A stretch of 64,000 bases of DNA, taken from NCBI GenBank assembly GCA_948474755.1, contig CAOLHI010000920.1:124001-188000 (forward strand). Reading direction: 5' to 3'. The notes beneath the pieces were generated by a model. The model was not told the DNA's origin. It ran no database searches and saw only the letters and a list, made by a program, of their open reading frames with translations. A program made the position numbers and the translations under genes. The stretch is from Ctenosaura bakeri (Eukaryota; Chordata; Lepidosauria; Squamata; Iguanidae). Each line of letters starts with the position of its first letter. Positions within the stretch are counted from its first letter, which is position 1. This document shows, piece after piece, positions 42,662-55,570 of the stretch.

Positions 42662-45600
42662 TTGTGCATTTAGTACATACTGATGTGGAGTGTTTAAAAT
42701 ATTTGTATTTTTGGAAGAATAAATAAATCAATATATTCCATGAAAATATGCCTTATCTTGAATCACTTCATTTTGCAGTAATTCCTCTGACGGGTATTTA
42801 TTCTCTAAGGCAGTGGTTCCTCTCAGTTTTGCCACCTGGGACCTTTTTTTAGACGGAGATGCCAAGGATGGCATCTGTAACCTTCTTCCCTGAAAAATAT
42901 GTGGTTTAGTACTGAACTATGGTTGTTCCCCAAGGACTCTTTGCATTTTTTAAAAAATGGCCCAAGCCAGTATATAGACAGTCAATCACAGTCTTTTTCT
43001 CAAACTAGCAAGAGATACTGATCTCTGTGTCTTATTAGGAAAGTGGCTTGAATGAATGAAAGTGTAATGATTCTGTTTGTTTGCTGGCTACTTTTACAGG
43101 AGTTTTCCCCCATTCTTATTTTTGTTGAATACTTCCATTTTTAATGTTATTTGTGACTAAGCAGAAGAATCCAATATCTTCCATATAATTCCAGCATTTA
43201 AGTTAGTGTGTGAAAACTTGGTGTGCTAAAATCTGGTTGTCCTTTGAAATGATGCTCACTCCCACTGATGTCTACTGTGATAAGAGAGAATTACTCACTC
43301 TAGGTGTTTATAAAGGTTAACAAGAGATTTATTCCAAGCTGCAGAGAACTCAGATGCTGTGATGAAGCAACCCTGCAGTATGGAGTGCTATGAAACATCT
43401 AAAAATAAGTACAAAAAAAAAAGTAGAGCACATCACCAAAGCACCCACACTCTCATGTTCTGTATAAACAGTAGAGAGATATGTAGCCTGCTCTGAGTCC
43501 TTGGAATAAGATAGGCCTATAAGCGAATAAACTTCACAAAACCAGCAATAGAAGACAGCCACTTTCCCAAATGGCTGATATTTTACCCAAACCATATGTT
43601 CCATACTTGCTTATGAATTATAGCATAAAACCCAATGTCATGACAAACAGCCCTCCTGTAATTAACATATTTACCACTCAACTAGTCTCTATAAATCTTG
43701 AGTTTACAGTGTGAGTGTGTGTGAAGCGCTCTTTGAATGACCATCTGATAAATAGGCCTTCTAAATGAAGACATCTGTTCCTTACTCCTTTACATGTAAG
43801 TTAGCACACAATCTGCTGGAAGAAATGCCTTGAATACATTGTTTCATTTGAAGGAGCTTTTGTTTTTATTTCTTAAAAAGCTATCCATCTTTCCAGGCAG
43901 AAGGAGATTTGGGGAGTATTACTTGGGATTTCATATTTGAAGTTACAGTTTCCATTCCTACCAACAACAATAAAGATAACAAATTTTCACTTTGTTTTTA
44001 CATGCACAGAGACATTTCTAATGCAAAAAGAGTATTTACATTTACACTTTACAGAAAGCACAGATGACATATTGACAAACAGAAGGACATATGCATTGGG
44101 CACATGCAGTCAAAACTAAAACAATTTAAGCCTAATGTATTTCCATGGTATAATAAATGTATTACTAAACCACCCATTTTTGGGATCAGTGGTGCTTAAA
44201 AGTTCTTGTTTTTGGATGTGCGTGCACCCAGCATGTCCATCAGTCTTCATATACCACCAGGTAACAGAGTAATCAGCAAACATGAAGATGAGAGGAAAAT
44301 AGATGCTGAAATTGGTCACTTCCCATAACATCAGTTTTTTTTACTCATTCATTCACAATATTTCTGTATTGTTTATCAGCCCACAGAAACTCCTGAAGTG
44401 ATGAACAAATACAAAACATTCTCTGTCACGGTGTATATTATGCAAACTTATGTATAGTTAGTACATAATAGAAGTGCTAAGAAACTCTATGAGTGAATTG
44501 CAAAGATGCTTACAATAGGACATTGGCAAAAATATCCTAATGCACATTGGGCTCTGTTGACACCCCTTAGCTGGTGTTCTGATGCACAATGGGATTGATG
44601 TGCATTGGTCGTATTGCTCATCAGTCTCATTGAGCATTGGTCCCAATACACATCTGTCACTTTGCTGGTTCCCCTACATAGTAACATAACAGCAGCCCCT
44701 TACTGAATATGGATGTTATAGAACTGCTTGAATTCCCACAGATGTGAGACCACTTATGAAGTTACAAGTAACCAGCAGGATTCCAGCCATATTTCCCTTT
44801 CATAAAATCCAGGAGAGCTGTGTTCTTCTTGTTATAAAGATGAATTGAAATCATAACCCACCATAGCAAAGAGCATTGTGAAAAGTTTGATGTGCCATCT
44901 TGTCTGTCGCTTTGTATGCTTGAACATTTTGCTTTGAAAATGAGGATAGTAAAAGTTTATTGTTTTTCTTGCATTTTTTAAAAAAATGTTTAAAGCAATA
45001 GAGTCCTGATCCTATATTAAATTGTATCCAATCTTAAAGGAGCTGACATGTGATCTCAGTTTCTCACTCTGATTAAAATTTTCACTGCAGTTCTGATTGT
45101 GGTAAAACCGTAATGGATAGGTAAAACCAAACAGTAGCATTAAGCTGCCTCATGACTACCCTTTAGTTGTCCTCCAGTTTAAAAATAAAAGATCATGAAG
45201 AATTCTATACCAGAATACTAATTAAACTCAATTGTTATAATGTAGTTTCAAGGTATCAATTAGGTTCCTTTATATAAAAGTTAAATCTTTATTGCTCAGA
45301 AATTACTTTTGGAATATGCATTCATAATGACTCTATTTTTTATATAAAAATGGGAGTTTCTTAAATTAAAGATGGTTATTTGAGAAATTCAGCCTCCACA
45401 TCCAGCCTGGTCATATATTTGATGTATAAATGAGAAACCGCCACCTAATTGTTAGATCACTCTTGAGATGTGAAATGTAACAGGGTTAATGCACCATTGC
45501 AATGTGATGGATGATAAAACATTCATAATCTCCTATAAATCACTGATTCATTCCCCTCCTCCCGTACTTCGATCTTCTATTCCGTGATGCAATTTCTGGC

Positions 45601-45715
45601 CGTAAGTGCCATCTCGTGCTGTTTTCAGAAAGTTCAGGAACTAAGAGTGATGATTTGCTCTACTGAGCTGGAAAAAAAATATTTCCTCCACACCTCCTCC
45701 CAACCTCAACCATAT
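42662..45715. other. Unrecognised noncoding sequence
   Basis: I can name no element. 43260-43700 has an antisense AATAAA-like TTTATT near 43329 and may be an old LTR, but no partner copy is present to confirm it. 45180-45560 looks like unique sequence; see findings. Confidence 0.4.
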
Positions 45716-45741
45716 ATGTGTGTGTGTGTGTGTGTGTGTGT
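45716..45741 (+). repeat. (GT)n microsatellite
   Basis: About 13 TG units. Confidence 0.93.
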
Positions 45742-47369
45742 AATTAGACTATAGCATACATACATGAAATGGCTTTATTATTTAGCCACTTTGCTCAAAG
45801 AAGGCACAGAAGGGACAGGAAAGGAAAACAGGGCTCCACAGCTGCCTTTTTAAGAAGCCAGGCCAATCATCCCCGGCAGCCATTCCATCTGGCTGAAGAA
45901 GAGGAAGAAATGGGAAACAGAGCCATCCCAAAAAATTTCTGCTTTAAAAGAATAAAAATGTAAATAATATCATCAACAAAATCAAATCTTTTTGATTTAT
46001 TTTAATTGGTCCTTTTATTGATTTCATTTTGATTATCTTCTAAAGGTATATAAGTCTTTTTAAAACTATCCTCCACATCCATGGTAATGAATAAAAAAAT
46101 CTTCAATTGAGACTGGAAAGACATTGGAATTTGCTCCAGAAAAGCCTCCCAGGAGAAATCATTCCATCAATATGAAGCCATGGAAGAGAAAACTTCATTC
46201 CTGGCCTTCAACGCCTAACTTAAGAAGACATGTTGATTCAGAGGACAAGAATCATCTCAGAGCCCAATCAAGTTCGTTCCAGAGATGTTGCTGCAGGTAG
46301 TCCCAAGTAGACACAACTTCACTAATAAAAAAATACTGAGAAAATTAAAGAAATACTCCATAACTATAACAAATTAGAGACAAATTCTTTTCCATTTGAA
46401 TGAGCATTTCTGAGTTATTTATTACTGAATTTATACTCAGAATGCTCCCTGCAGCAGAAAGGAGGAAGGAGATAATCTTTGCCAATTCACTTCTCCTTTT
46501 GCAACATCACTTTCCCCAGCATCACCTTGTCTTCTTTATTGGAGAATTCTCCAACCCTCTGGAAAAGGTTGGGGGGCACAGAGAAGCACAGGAAAAGAAG
46601 AAAACTAGTTGAGACTTCCACTCCCTTTATTTTGCTAGCCGGATCTCTCCTCTGGATCAAAAGTCTTCTGAAAGTAGTGGGAGATCTTCTGTCTGAGGAA
46701 GAACAATACTAGAGCCAACCCTCCACTTTTAAATACATTCTTCTAGACTCTTATTTCTTTGTTGTTAGAGCTACAATTTCTAGTATATAACAGAAGGGAG
46801 GTGTAATCCTGTCTAGCCAACTGTATGTCCTGTTTATAGACATGCTGATACCATCCTTTTTTATGTTTCATTCCTGGCAGATGAAATCAGTGCTGTCACA
46901 CAGGGTCAAAATATCTTTAGGAGATAAAGAACGGAACAAGAAAAGATTACTGAATGCAAGCTGAACTGGGGAGAAAAAGTAGAATTTTGTAACATAGAAA
47001 GCTCTTCATAGTTGTCAATAGAGCCGTATAAATAATGGGTTTACGGTCTTCTTATGCCAAACAGACTCAGCTACTACAAAGACATTCAGATTGTTTCATA
47101 GTCGACAAGTCTATACTTAAAACCTAGTCAGCAATAAACATGTGGTTATTATCTATACCATTTGTCCATATCAGACCTGCACAACTTGGCAGTAGTTAAG
47201 GGCCGTAATTAAATAGGCTAAACATCTTCAGGCTGCAGATAGGGTTTTAGCTCCTCACTTTCCAAGTAAAGTTATAATAATGGTATAATAATGTTTTTAT
47301 TTGCAAAACAAATTATAGTATAATTAATAATTAAACTATTTTGCAAATAAAATAAACCATATTATAAAA
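45742..47369. other. Unrecognised noncoding sequence
   Basis: Short frames at 45769-45963 and 46400-46712 have no motif. No named repeat. Confidence 0.42.
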
Positions 47370-47806
47370 ATGGGAAGTTAGGAAACTTTTTCCTAATGTT
47401 TAGGTGGAACTTCTTTTCCTGCAGTTTGAAGTTCCGTGTCCTAGGGTCTTTTCACACTACACTGTTACAGTGCTATTATTCCACTTTCAACATCCAGTGG
47501 AATTCTGGGGTTGTAGTTTCCCTGAGGCCAAAGAGCTCTCTGGCTGAGAGTTCTAAATGCCCCTCCCTAAATTGCAAATCCCAGGATTCCACAAAATCAT
47601 GAAATCTAGACTATCTAAATCATAAAACAAGAAATATACATTTATTACACAAAAATGCAGAAGACTGAGAGCTGGAACAAGAACTATGCAAGCTGCCAAT
47701 CTTTTAGGAAAAGCAATAGCACTAACAGCATAGTGTGGAAATGCCCCTAATCTCTTAAGCAGCAGAAAACAAGCTTGCTCCAGCTTTTATATGACATCCT
47801 TTCAAA
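47370..47806 (-). pseudogene. CR1 LINE fragment interrupted by MITE A6
   Basis: 47370-47443 is the antisense CR1 segment TTCCTAATGTTTAGGTGGAAC, TTCTTTTCCTGCAGTTTGAAG and TTCCGTGTCCTA. The next CR1 segment, AAGCAGCAGAAAACAAGCTTGCTCC and ATATGACATCCTTTCAAA, follows at 47750-47806. The uninterrupted version is at about 12110-12225. The gap is exactly filled by the MITE and its CTA duplication. Confidence 0.83.
47444..47746. mobile_element. Foldback MITE type A (A6) with internal filler, TSD CTA
   Basis: It runs from GGGTCTTTTCACACTACAC to GTGTGGAAATGCCC, with CTA at 47441-47443 and 47747-47749. The left arm and centre match A2 and A3. The right arm breaks after GGATTCCACAAAATC and about 115 bp of unrelated A/T-rich sequence follow. 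The end of the arm (AATAGCACTAACAGCATAGT) then returns. Confidence 0.8.
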
Positions 47807-47967
47807 TAAGAGCTTCACAAAGGTTCCTTTTGGTGAACTACAGCCTTCCAAAACCCCAGGTAGCATGATTACTGACTAGGGAATTCTGGGAGTTATAGTC
47901 TTAAGAAACAATGCTTTTGAACTCTGTGTAAGCTTTCATCTCACCAGAATAGACTTGGTGAATGATT

Positions 47968-48115
47968 GCTGTTGTGTGCCTTTGAGTCGTTTCCGACTTA
48001 TGGCAACCCAAAGGCAAACTTATCACTGGATTTTCTGGGACTGAGTTTGTGTGATCTGTCCAAGGTCACCCAGTGGCTTTCCATGGCTGAAAAGTTCAAA
48101 TCTTGCCTCTTCTAC
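47968..48115 (-). mobile_element. Sauria-type SINE, 5'-truncated, reverse strand
   Basis: The plus strand reads GCTGTTGTGTGCCTTTGAGTCGTTTCCGACTTATGGCAACCC, the exact antisense of the BovB-like tail. Then come CAAGGTCACCCAGTGGCTTTCCATGG and AAAAGTTCAAATCTTGCC (B-box side). The A-box end is missing. The block just before it (47810-47925) has GGGAATTCTGGGAGTTATAG, common to squamate repeats but not assignable. Confidence 0.82.
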
Positions 48116-48200
48116 AAAGTCACCTTGCAATCTTAGGGAAACCTCCTTCCTCAAATTTCACCCACCACCACCAATATACAACATGGAGAATGACAACACT

Positions 48201-48394
48201 AGTCATTTCTGCTCTACACTGTTACAGTGCTATTATTCCACTTTCAGCGTCCTGTGGAATTCTGTAGTTTACTGAGACCAAAGAGCAATCTGGCTGTGAA
48301 TTCTAAAGCCCCCTCCCTAACTGGAAACTCCAGGATTCCATAGCATGTTCAAAGTGGAATAAGAGCACTGCAATAGTATAGCGCAGAAATGACC
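48201..48394. mobile_element. Foldback MITE type A (A7)
   Basis: 194 bp with ends AGTCATTTCTGCTCTACAC and GCGCAGAAATGACC, and arms CCACTTTCAGCGTCCTGTGG and CCATAGCATGTTCAAAGTGG. Flanking ACT and ATT differ by one base, so the target duplication is probable but not exact. Confidence 0.78.
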
Positions 48395-51300
48395 ATTGTC
48401 TTACCCTCTTGACCTGTTGTTAAGACAACTGAGATAATGCAGATGTGGCAAGTTGTGGTTACACAAAACCAGTAAATAGGATTATTGGAAAGACAAGAGA
48501 ACTGTGCCTTAAGAAATGTAGCAGTGTGCAATTTGCAAAAGATTTGCAAAAGATCAAAGAGGAGGGGAACAATTTGGGGTGGCAGAAAAAAAGTATTATT
48601 TATGAGGAACGAAAAAGAACATAGATTTAGAGAATAAACAAAGGGAATTCCAGATGGTGGGAGGGAGTGGAATTTATGAGAGTGCACTCCAGAATAGACC
48701 TAAATTGTATTTTAAAATATAATCTTTAAATGCAATTTAATTTTTCCCAATGTAATTTAGAAGGGATGGAGGTGAATGAGGACAGTGACCCATAATAATC
48801 TGCTTCCTCCAGAGGGTCCCAGTTTTCTGTGTAACTGTCCATGTTGGCTTGCTCAGAGAGGAGGAGACCGCCTCCTTTCTTGCCCTCTCTAGCCCCAGCT
48901 GGTCGTCTCCTTTTCCTGGGCACTTCCACCCTCACCATCCATCCAATGGAAACAGAAGGAGAAGAAGCAACTGCTGCCATCTTGTACAAGAGCAAAAGGT
49001 AGCATCAGCTCAGCTCTCTGCTGCTCCCTGAAGGGAAGTAGGAGGGAATGGCCCAGATGGGTTCATTCAAAACCATCAGCAACCTAACTGCTGCAACTTT
49101 TCTCTGCCCTTGTGTGTACGAGCAATGTGGCCCACACAAAATCCTTTGGCATGTGGCCCCTGGGCTGTATGTTGTGCAGGCTTGGTCTATACCATTGCCA
49201 GCCAAGATAAGCTGTAGGTTTGCTGCCAGGGAAATGTTTACATTTTTTTTTCCAGGAATGCTAATGCTGCCTGTCAAACACCAGCTTTTTAGATGAAAAG
49301 GCTCTTCATCAGCTGAATGATGGTGATCTGATCCACATCAATTGTCTTATCTTCAAAGGTGATATTAGGCCCATGAAGCATAACTTTATTCAAATACAAG
49401 AGGCTCCATCTGGACCTCCCAACAAGCCACATTGTTGCCATCAGGACATGCTGCAGAGCTGCCTATGTGTTCCTTGTCTTGCACATACCAGCTGTCTCCT
49501 CCATAGGAAGTACACAAGAAGCAAATAAGCCTTCAGCACATACACATTGGCCAATGTGTGATTTCTAAAACCAGGCAATAAGATGACTCATCCTTAGCAA
49601 AAGGAAGGAATACAAGAGTTTCCCAACTTTTTATCTGTAGCTATTTATGGAGCCGCCTCCCCACCAAGACTGGAAAGATATAGTTTCAAATAACTAGTCG
49701 TTTCTAATTAATTCTTTTTTTCCCCAATGATCTAGGTATCAGTACCTCATATTACAATGGTAAGTTTAACGAGGGGTCTCTCCTCTCCTTTTGCTGTGTA
49801 ACTGAAATTCTTAGTTACTCTTATAATTACAGGAGTATGGCCTCACTAAATGGTAAAAGAAAATCATATGGTTCAAGTACTGATTTGTGCTATGTCTCAT
49901 TCTGGTGACAGTATAGTTGGGCATGAAGAGAGAGTGCTTTGCCCCACAGGCTGGCACACTGCAGCATTTCATTTTTTTAAAAAAGTGATGAAAGTATTTT
50001 CTTTTGCGAAATGGGAAAGCAAAGAGGTGTTTTTTGTTTGTTTGTTTATTTTTACATTCATAAACAGAACTAGAATTACATGGAGATCATTGAAATTACG
50101 CTTGTAACTAATTACTGTTAAAATAATTTTGAAAGCTCTGGTTCTCTCTCATTTTCCTTGCAAACATTTTGGATTTTTTTTCCTGCACTTTATTATTTCC
50201 TACCTTTTATTTCCTTCCTTTTAGGGTTCCCCACCCAAGAGAGGATTACTTTTTATTGGTAAACATCATATAGAATAAATGTGTATATTAACAATAATAA
50301 AATAATGGATGAAGATAACGAAAGGATAATGAGGATGAAGATAAAAGAAAGAGGAACTAAAATCCTCAGTGGCTACAGTAAAATCCAGATAATACATGTA
50401 CATAAAGCAAGTTGTGAATCATCAATAAATAAGGCAGGCATGGCATGGTAAACTCTTTTGAAACACAAATCTGGAAGGACTAACATTGTAACAAGGTACA
50501 TATTTTCTATATAGCTGTATCTAGATACCTGTATAACTATATATGTAGCCTGTATTTGTGTGTATGTGGCATGTGTGTATGCATTCAGGTCCCCCACACC
50601 CAGGCTTTGTGGTTGCTCTTCCAAGATCTCTGACATTTTCTGGACACCAGAAAAATAGAAAAGTCTCTGGTTTAACTACAGCCATAACTGGTACATTATC
50701 TTTTTAGTAGTGAGAAAATCTCAGGGATTGCCAAAACACCAAAGAAGCAAGGGGAAATGTGAGAAATTTAGCCTTTTTATTAATCCTACTAACAGAAAAA
50801 CCATAATTCCTTCAGTATCCAAGAACAATTGTAGAAGTGCACCTCTGCTTATAGAGGATGCCTGCCCTGGAAGTTCTAGTTATACCCATGGAAAGTACTC
50901 TATGGAAAACTGCATTAGACCCCTAAATAAGGCAAAAAGGGATGTGCTGCATTTGATTCAAGGTCTACCTATTCCTCCATGGGACCACAGGATGTGGCCT
51001 CTTGCCTCCAGATGGTTGTAAGTTTTAAACATGGGGAATGGGAAGATGGGAGTTAGAAAGAAGAGAGAGAGAGAGAAGGCAAAATAAGTAAATAGATCTC
51101 CCTGCTGTACTCTGTGGTTGCCATATGTCAGCACTCTCTCCTTTTGGGTACTATTTGCATATGTAGCACACACTATAGCATACAAAAGGAACACAGCCTA
51201 GTTGCCTCAATGATGAGATAGAAGTAATGATATATATAAGGTAAACTTAGTGGTGCTCTTGTAAATTCAGATATCGAGTTATCTCTATATGTTGTTGGCC

Positions 51301-52746
51301 AACAGCAGTGGCTTGTAATTCTGGGCCTTAATATCCCTATTCTCCATATCTTTAATCAGGGATACATCCTACTGAAGTTGAGGGGAATTCTTCGTAAGTA
51401 GAAATGTGTTGGAATTCTTGTTTCAACAGCCTCCACAGTCCAACTGGAGTTCTTACCAGAGCTTAGACATGGAACTTCTTAGACTACAACTCCCAGAATC
51501 CAGAATGGACAAGTCATACTGGTTGGGAGATTCGAAGTGTGGTAGTGTTTTTCTTAAAAAATCAACTTCCAAACAACAGTGCAGAGTCATCATACCATCA
51601 TGCTTATTTGGTAGGTGTGTCAAAGAAGATCATAACAATCTCATTCACTGATGTAACAATAAGTCACCATTTTTTGCCATATATATCTAGAGCTATAATA
51701 TAAAACCAGAATAAGAAAGAGTGAAAATCAGAAACTCAATTCCTTTCATAAGACAACCCTGAAAAAAGATAACTCAATTTCCTTCACTGAAAGTAATCGT
51801 TATTGAACACAATGGAAGTCATTTCTCAGCCAATGTGAACAGGGTTGCATTAAAATATTGATAGGATTGCATTTAAAATGTCAGTAACTAAATATTTAGG
51901 TTTATGGACAGAAACTATTACCACTTTTCTCCCTTGCTGAAAAACAAACATAATGATGATTCACCACATTTCACATTGTTAGTCATCCCTAAGTACAGAG
52001 GAATCCTCACTAATGGTTTTTGGTATGGTATAATCAGAGCTTCAGAGTAACTAGCTACAAACAAACATGAGGGTTTACTCCACATGTAAATGCATTTAGC
52101 ACCAGGACAGCAAAAGCCATTGTTAATCAATTTCTGTAGTCATAATAGTACTTTTTTGGAATTTTCTCAGTGACCAGGGCTCATGGTAGTCTCTTATTCA
52201 CAGGGTTGCCATTACCTGAAGTCAACTTAAAGGCAAATAAGAAAACAAGAATAAAATGCAACACTGCACATTCTTAGAGCATTTCTTGCATATAAGAGTT
52301 GACAAACAGAGTTTATTTGTTTTTTATTTGGTTGGTTTATGTGTTTTGTTTTTTCATTTTTCCCCTCTAACATTAGAATGGAGAAGGAACTGTAAAGCAC
52401 AAATCTGTACTTGGTAACAAAATATAACAGATATCTATAGTGTACCCTTGTCTCAAACACAAGTGAGTCTAGGTTTAAAATTATTTGGCTGCACCACTGC
52501 CTCTGGTAACAGTCTCTGAAGCATTCCAATGAAGCTGAATAGTGGGGAATTGAAACAGATAAAAAGAAATCTCTTTCTACAGTGAATAAACTGCAAAAGG
52601 TGCAACCAAGAGCTCTGATGGCTTGAAAAGGAAAAAGCAACCCAAAGCTCTGATGGCTTGAAAAGGAAAAAGAGAAAACTTAATGGAGTATGGGGCTAGG
52701 AATGGCTACATGTCATGATAGCTGTATGATAGCCTCCATTATCTTA
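48395..52746. other. Unrecognised noncoding sequence, the longest blank stretch
   Basis: I can name no element in these 4.3 kb. There are short A/T, GTTT and GA runs (for example 50029-50048 and 51063-51077). A tandem duplication of about 30 bp built on AGCTCTGATGGCTTGAAAAGG lies at 52610-52673. No frame has a recognisable motif. Confidence 0.42.
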
Positions 52747-53184
52747 GGCCTTTTCCACATTTTATTTTTAAAAGGGGGCAGCGCGTCCTCCAGTGAGGAC
52801 ATTTGCACTTGGGGGCGAACTGGATCCGACTACTTAATGTATGTCCAGACTTCAGCCCGCTCTGGAATAACCAGAACTGGTGGTTCCCCCTGCTATTGAA
52901 AGATCGATTAAAAGAGGACTTTCAACAGCCTGGGGCACCCCAGTCCGTCGCTGTGCTAATGTGTAGAACTGCAGGCTCGCACCAGAGTGAGGCTGCAGAT
53001 CTTCTGGCTGGCAAGCTTCTCCGGTTGGTGGAGAGGTTCCACCAACCAGAAGCCTCCATTTTCGTCCCTGGAGAGTGTGTAGCACAGGCACGCACTGCTC
53101 CAGATCAGCGTGGATTGTTGGGGGTAGCATGCCAGTCCGGTGAGTAACAGACTGCCCTGTTTTCCCCAAAGTGTGGAAAAGCCC
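52747..53184 (+). mobile_element. Multi-hairpin MITE type C (C3), TSD TTA
   Basis: 438 bp from GGCCTTTTCCACATTTTATT to GTGTGGAAAAGCCC, with TTA at 52744-52746 and 53185-53187. The central hairpin CTATTGAAAG with CTTTCAACAG is at about 52892-52930 and GGTTGGTGGAGAGGTTCCACC lies at about 53023-53043. The donor GTGAGTA is at 53140-53146 on the plus strand. Same orientation as C2. Confidence 0.82.
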
Positions 53185-53187
53185 TTA

Positions 53188-54689
53188 GTGCCAGCTGCTG
53201 GGTTGCTTGAACTTCCTAGAGGCTTGGCTTGGGAACTTCCTAGAGGCATCTGGTTGGCATCTGTGGGACAGAATGCTGAGCTAAATTAGCCTTGGATCTG
53301 ACCCACCAGCTCTCTTCCTACCGTATATTTTACTCAGGTCATGTAATTCCCACCAATTTCCATGCAAGTTAAGCATTTGTAACTGATTCAACTTTGCAGT
53401 CTTTAATTATAAATCTAAATGCATAATTGATACAGCCATCGCTGGAGCATCCTAACACCTATTGCAAACCTGACAGTAACAATTTTCTTCAGAAATTATT
53501 GTCTCTCCTTCAGATACTGTGTCCAGGGGCAAGATCACATTAAAATAATTGAAATAAAGTAGAATAAGTTTTGTGAACTTTGCTCAAGCTTCAAAATTCC
53601 CTCCCTCTTCGGCCAGTAATTTCCTCTGTATGACAGTTTCTTCTCTTTTTCCATCTTAACGGCCTTCTTGAAATGTGACCTTCCATGGCATAAACAATAG
53701 ATATATGAAAGCAGTACAATCCCAGCCATTTAACTTTTGAAGGGAAACAATCAGTTTGAATGACAACAGTTACTTGCCCATAAAAATATATTAATTAATG
53801 AAAAATAGATATTCCTCAGCAATATTACTGTCACATTTCAGAGACAGGTTTAAAACAACTGGGACCTCACAAGCTGTAGATGCAATTAAATACATGTATG
53901 CCTAAATCAGCACTAAGTGAAGTGTTTGAAGTCTGTCAAAGCTGGGCACAAGAACGATATTACCAGGTGTCGAGTAAAATTAAAGAAGATAAAAAGCATG
54001 CAGGTTGAATAGCTACTAAATATTTAACAGGTGAAGAATTTCCAAGTATGTGATATATATTTATTTATTTCTTCAAAACTATATTAAGAAATGTGTGTTT
54101 ACTTAGAGTATATTTTTCCATTAATCAAAGAGGCTATTCATCCATGCCGATGTGCATGCCAGAAAGCAGTATTCATAAAACACTGTGTAGGTTGGTGACA
54201 ACTGGAAGTGGGTAAGCAAAGCTGACATGTGGGGGTAGGTGTACAATTATTTTCTAGTTCTGAGGGAAAAGTGTTCATGCTGCCTCTGATTAGACACAAT
54301 TGTTTTCTGCTAAGCGAATTCTATTTGTAAAATAAAGGTATGCTATAGGCCTCCTGTAAAAGGGTTCTTTGCTAATTTCAGTTTCAATATTCCATCCTGC
54401 ATACCCTACCTTTTCCTCGTATGTGCCCCTGCTCTCAGGCCATTCTTTCTCCCATTTTTCATTCATTCATCTCACACTTTCTTTCACTGTAATGGATCAG
54501 CCTCCACCTGTCCCCAAAGTGTCTTCTTTCTCTTTGCCTGGTGCCTTCTCCCATCCTTGCCTCTTCTCTTCCACGGGCAACATCAACAGCTACCCTGCTT
54601 CGCCTACCCTGTGTTTCTGCCCCTCTGTCAATTGCTGAAGACAGGAAAGCCAGCAGTCTTTACAACACCTTTGAAATGATACATTTAAC
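53188..54689. other. Unrecognised noncoding sequence
   Basis: No repeat recognised; 53390-54050 looks like unique A/T-rich sequence (see findings). Confidence 0.42.
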
Positions 54690-55300
54690 ACATCACCATT
54701 ATATCACCATCTTTACTTCTATCCTGTCTTTTACCCAAACCAGGCCTCATTGCTGCTTACAAATTAAAACAAATTCAGTCTAGTTAAAACATTCAAAAAG
54801 TTAACATTAAAATGCAGTTAAACTGTCAATAATATTAAAAACAATGTAAAACGTGCAATTAAAATAATAGAAAGCAATTAATGAAGAGTACGACTAAAAT
54901 CAATACGGCAACCTGCTAACAGCCTTTTTTAAAAATCATTTCACTCTTGAAGAGCTGTCAGAATTTTTGTTTTTAAAGTCTTTGCCTGTCAGTGGATGTA
55001 TGGCAAGGAGGAGTCCATTGTAACCTTCCTAGAAAGGGGAGTTCCAGAACCTAGAATCAACCACTAAGAAGGGTCTTTCTCATGTCCCCATGAGATGTGC
55101 CGTTGAAGGGGATAGGACTAAAAAAAAAGCCTTTCCTGAGGATCTCAGGGCCCAAGCAGCATATGGGAAAATACAGTCTATCAGATAGCTAGGACCTAAG
55201 TCCTATACAGCTTGATCAGTCAGGAGAAGTTCTTTTAGTTCTGCTCAGTAGCAGACCAGTAGCCATTGGAGCTCTTGTAGCATTAAAGCTAACATGTTAG
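54690..55300 (-). mobile_element. L2-like LINE 3' end, reverse strand
   Basis: The plus strand shows an A-rich antisense UTR (GCTGCTTACAAATTAAAACA and on), then TTGAAGAGCTGTCAGAATTTT, GGGGAGTTCCAGAACCTAGA, ATCAACCACTAAGAAGGGTC and CATGAGATGTGCCGTTGAAG. These are the same blocks in the same order as 3480-3770. In sense, the coding part is a worn LxAPRxWNSLP tail. Confidence 0.65.
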
Positions 55301-55570
55301 CCATAAACTCCTTAATCTTTTCCCCACAGCTTGATGGCTAAACACAGCTGATAGTCTGCTAATAATACAAACTATAGTTTAACCAATGAGATTTGGCCTC
55401 ATTATTCATTGTGCATAGGTGGTGTGACCTCAGAAGCAGGAGAAATATCTTAAGATTTGGTGCTGGCTCCCACCTGGCACACATACTACTCTGTCCCTCT
55501 GTGCCTTGTGTTCTTCTGGTGGAAAAAAGGGTGAACATAGACAGAGTGCAGGAGGTGACTGACTGACTAC

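Noticed and set aside
43260..43700. Possible old LTR or retroelement end
   Set aside because: An antisense polyadenylation-like signal alone is not enough; no matching copy or ends found.
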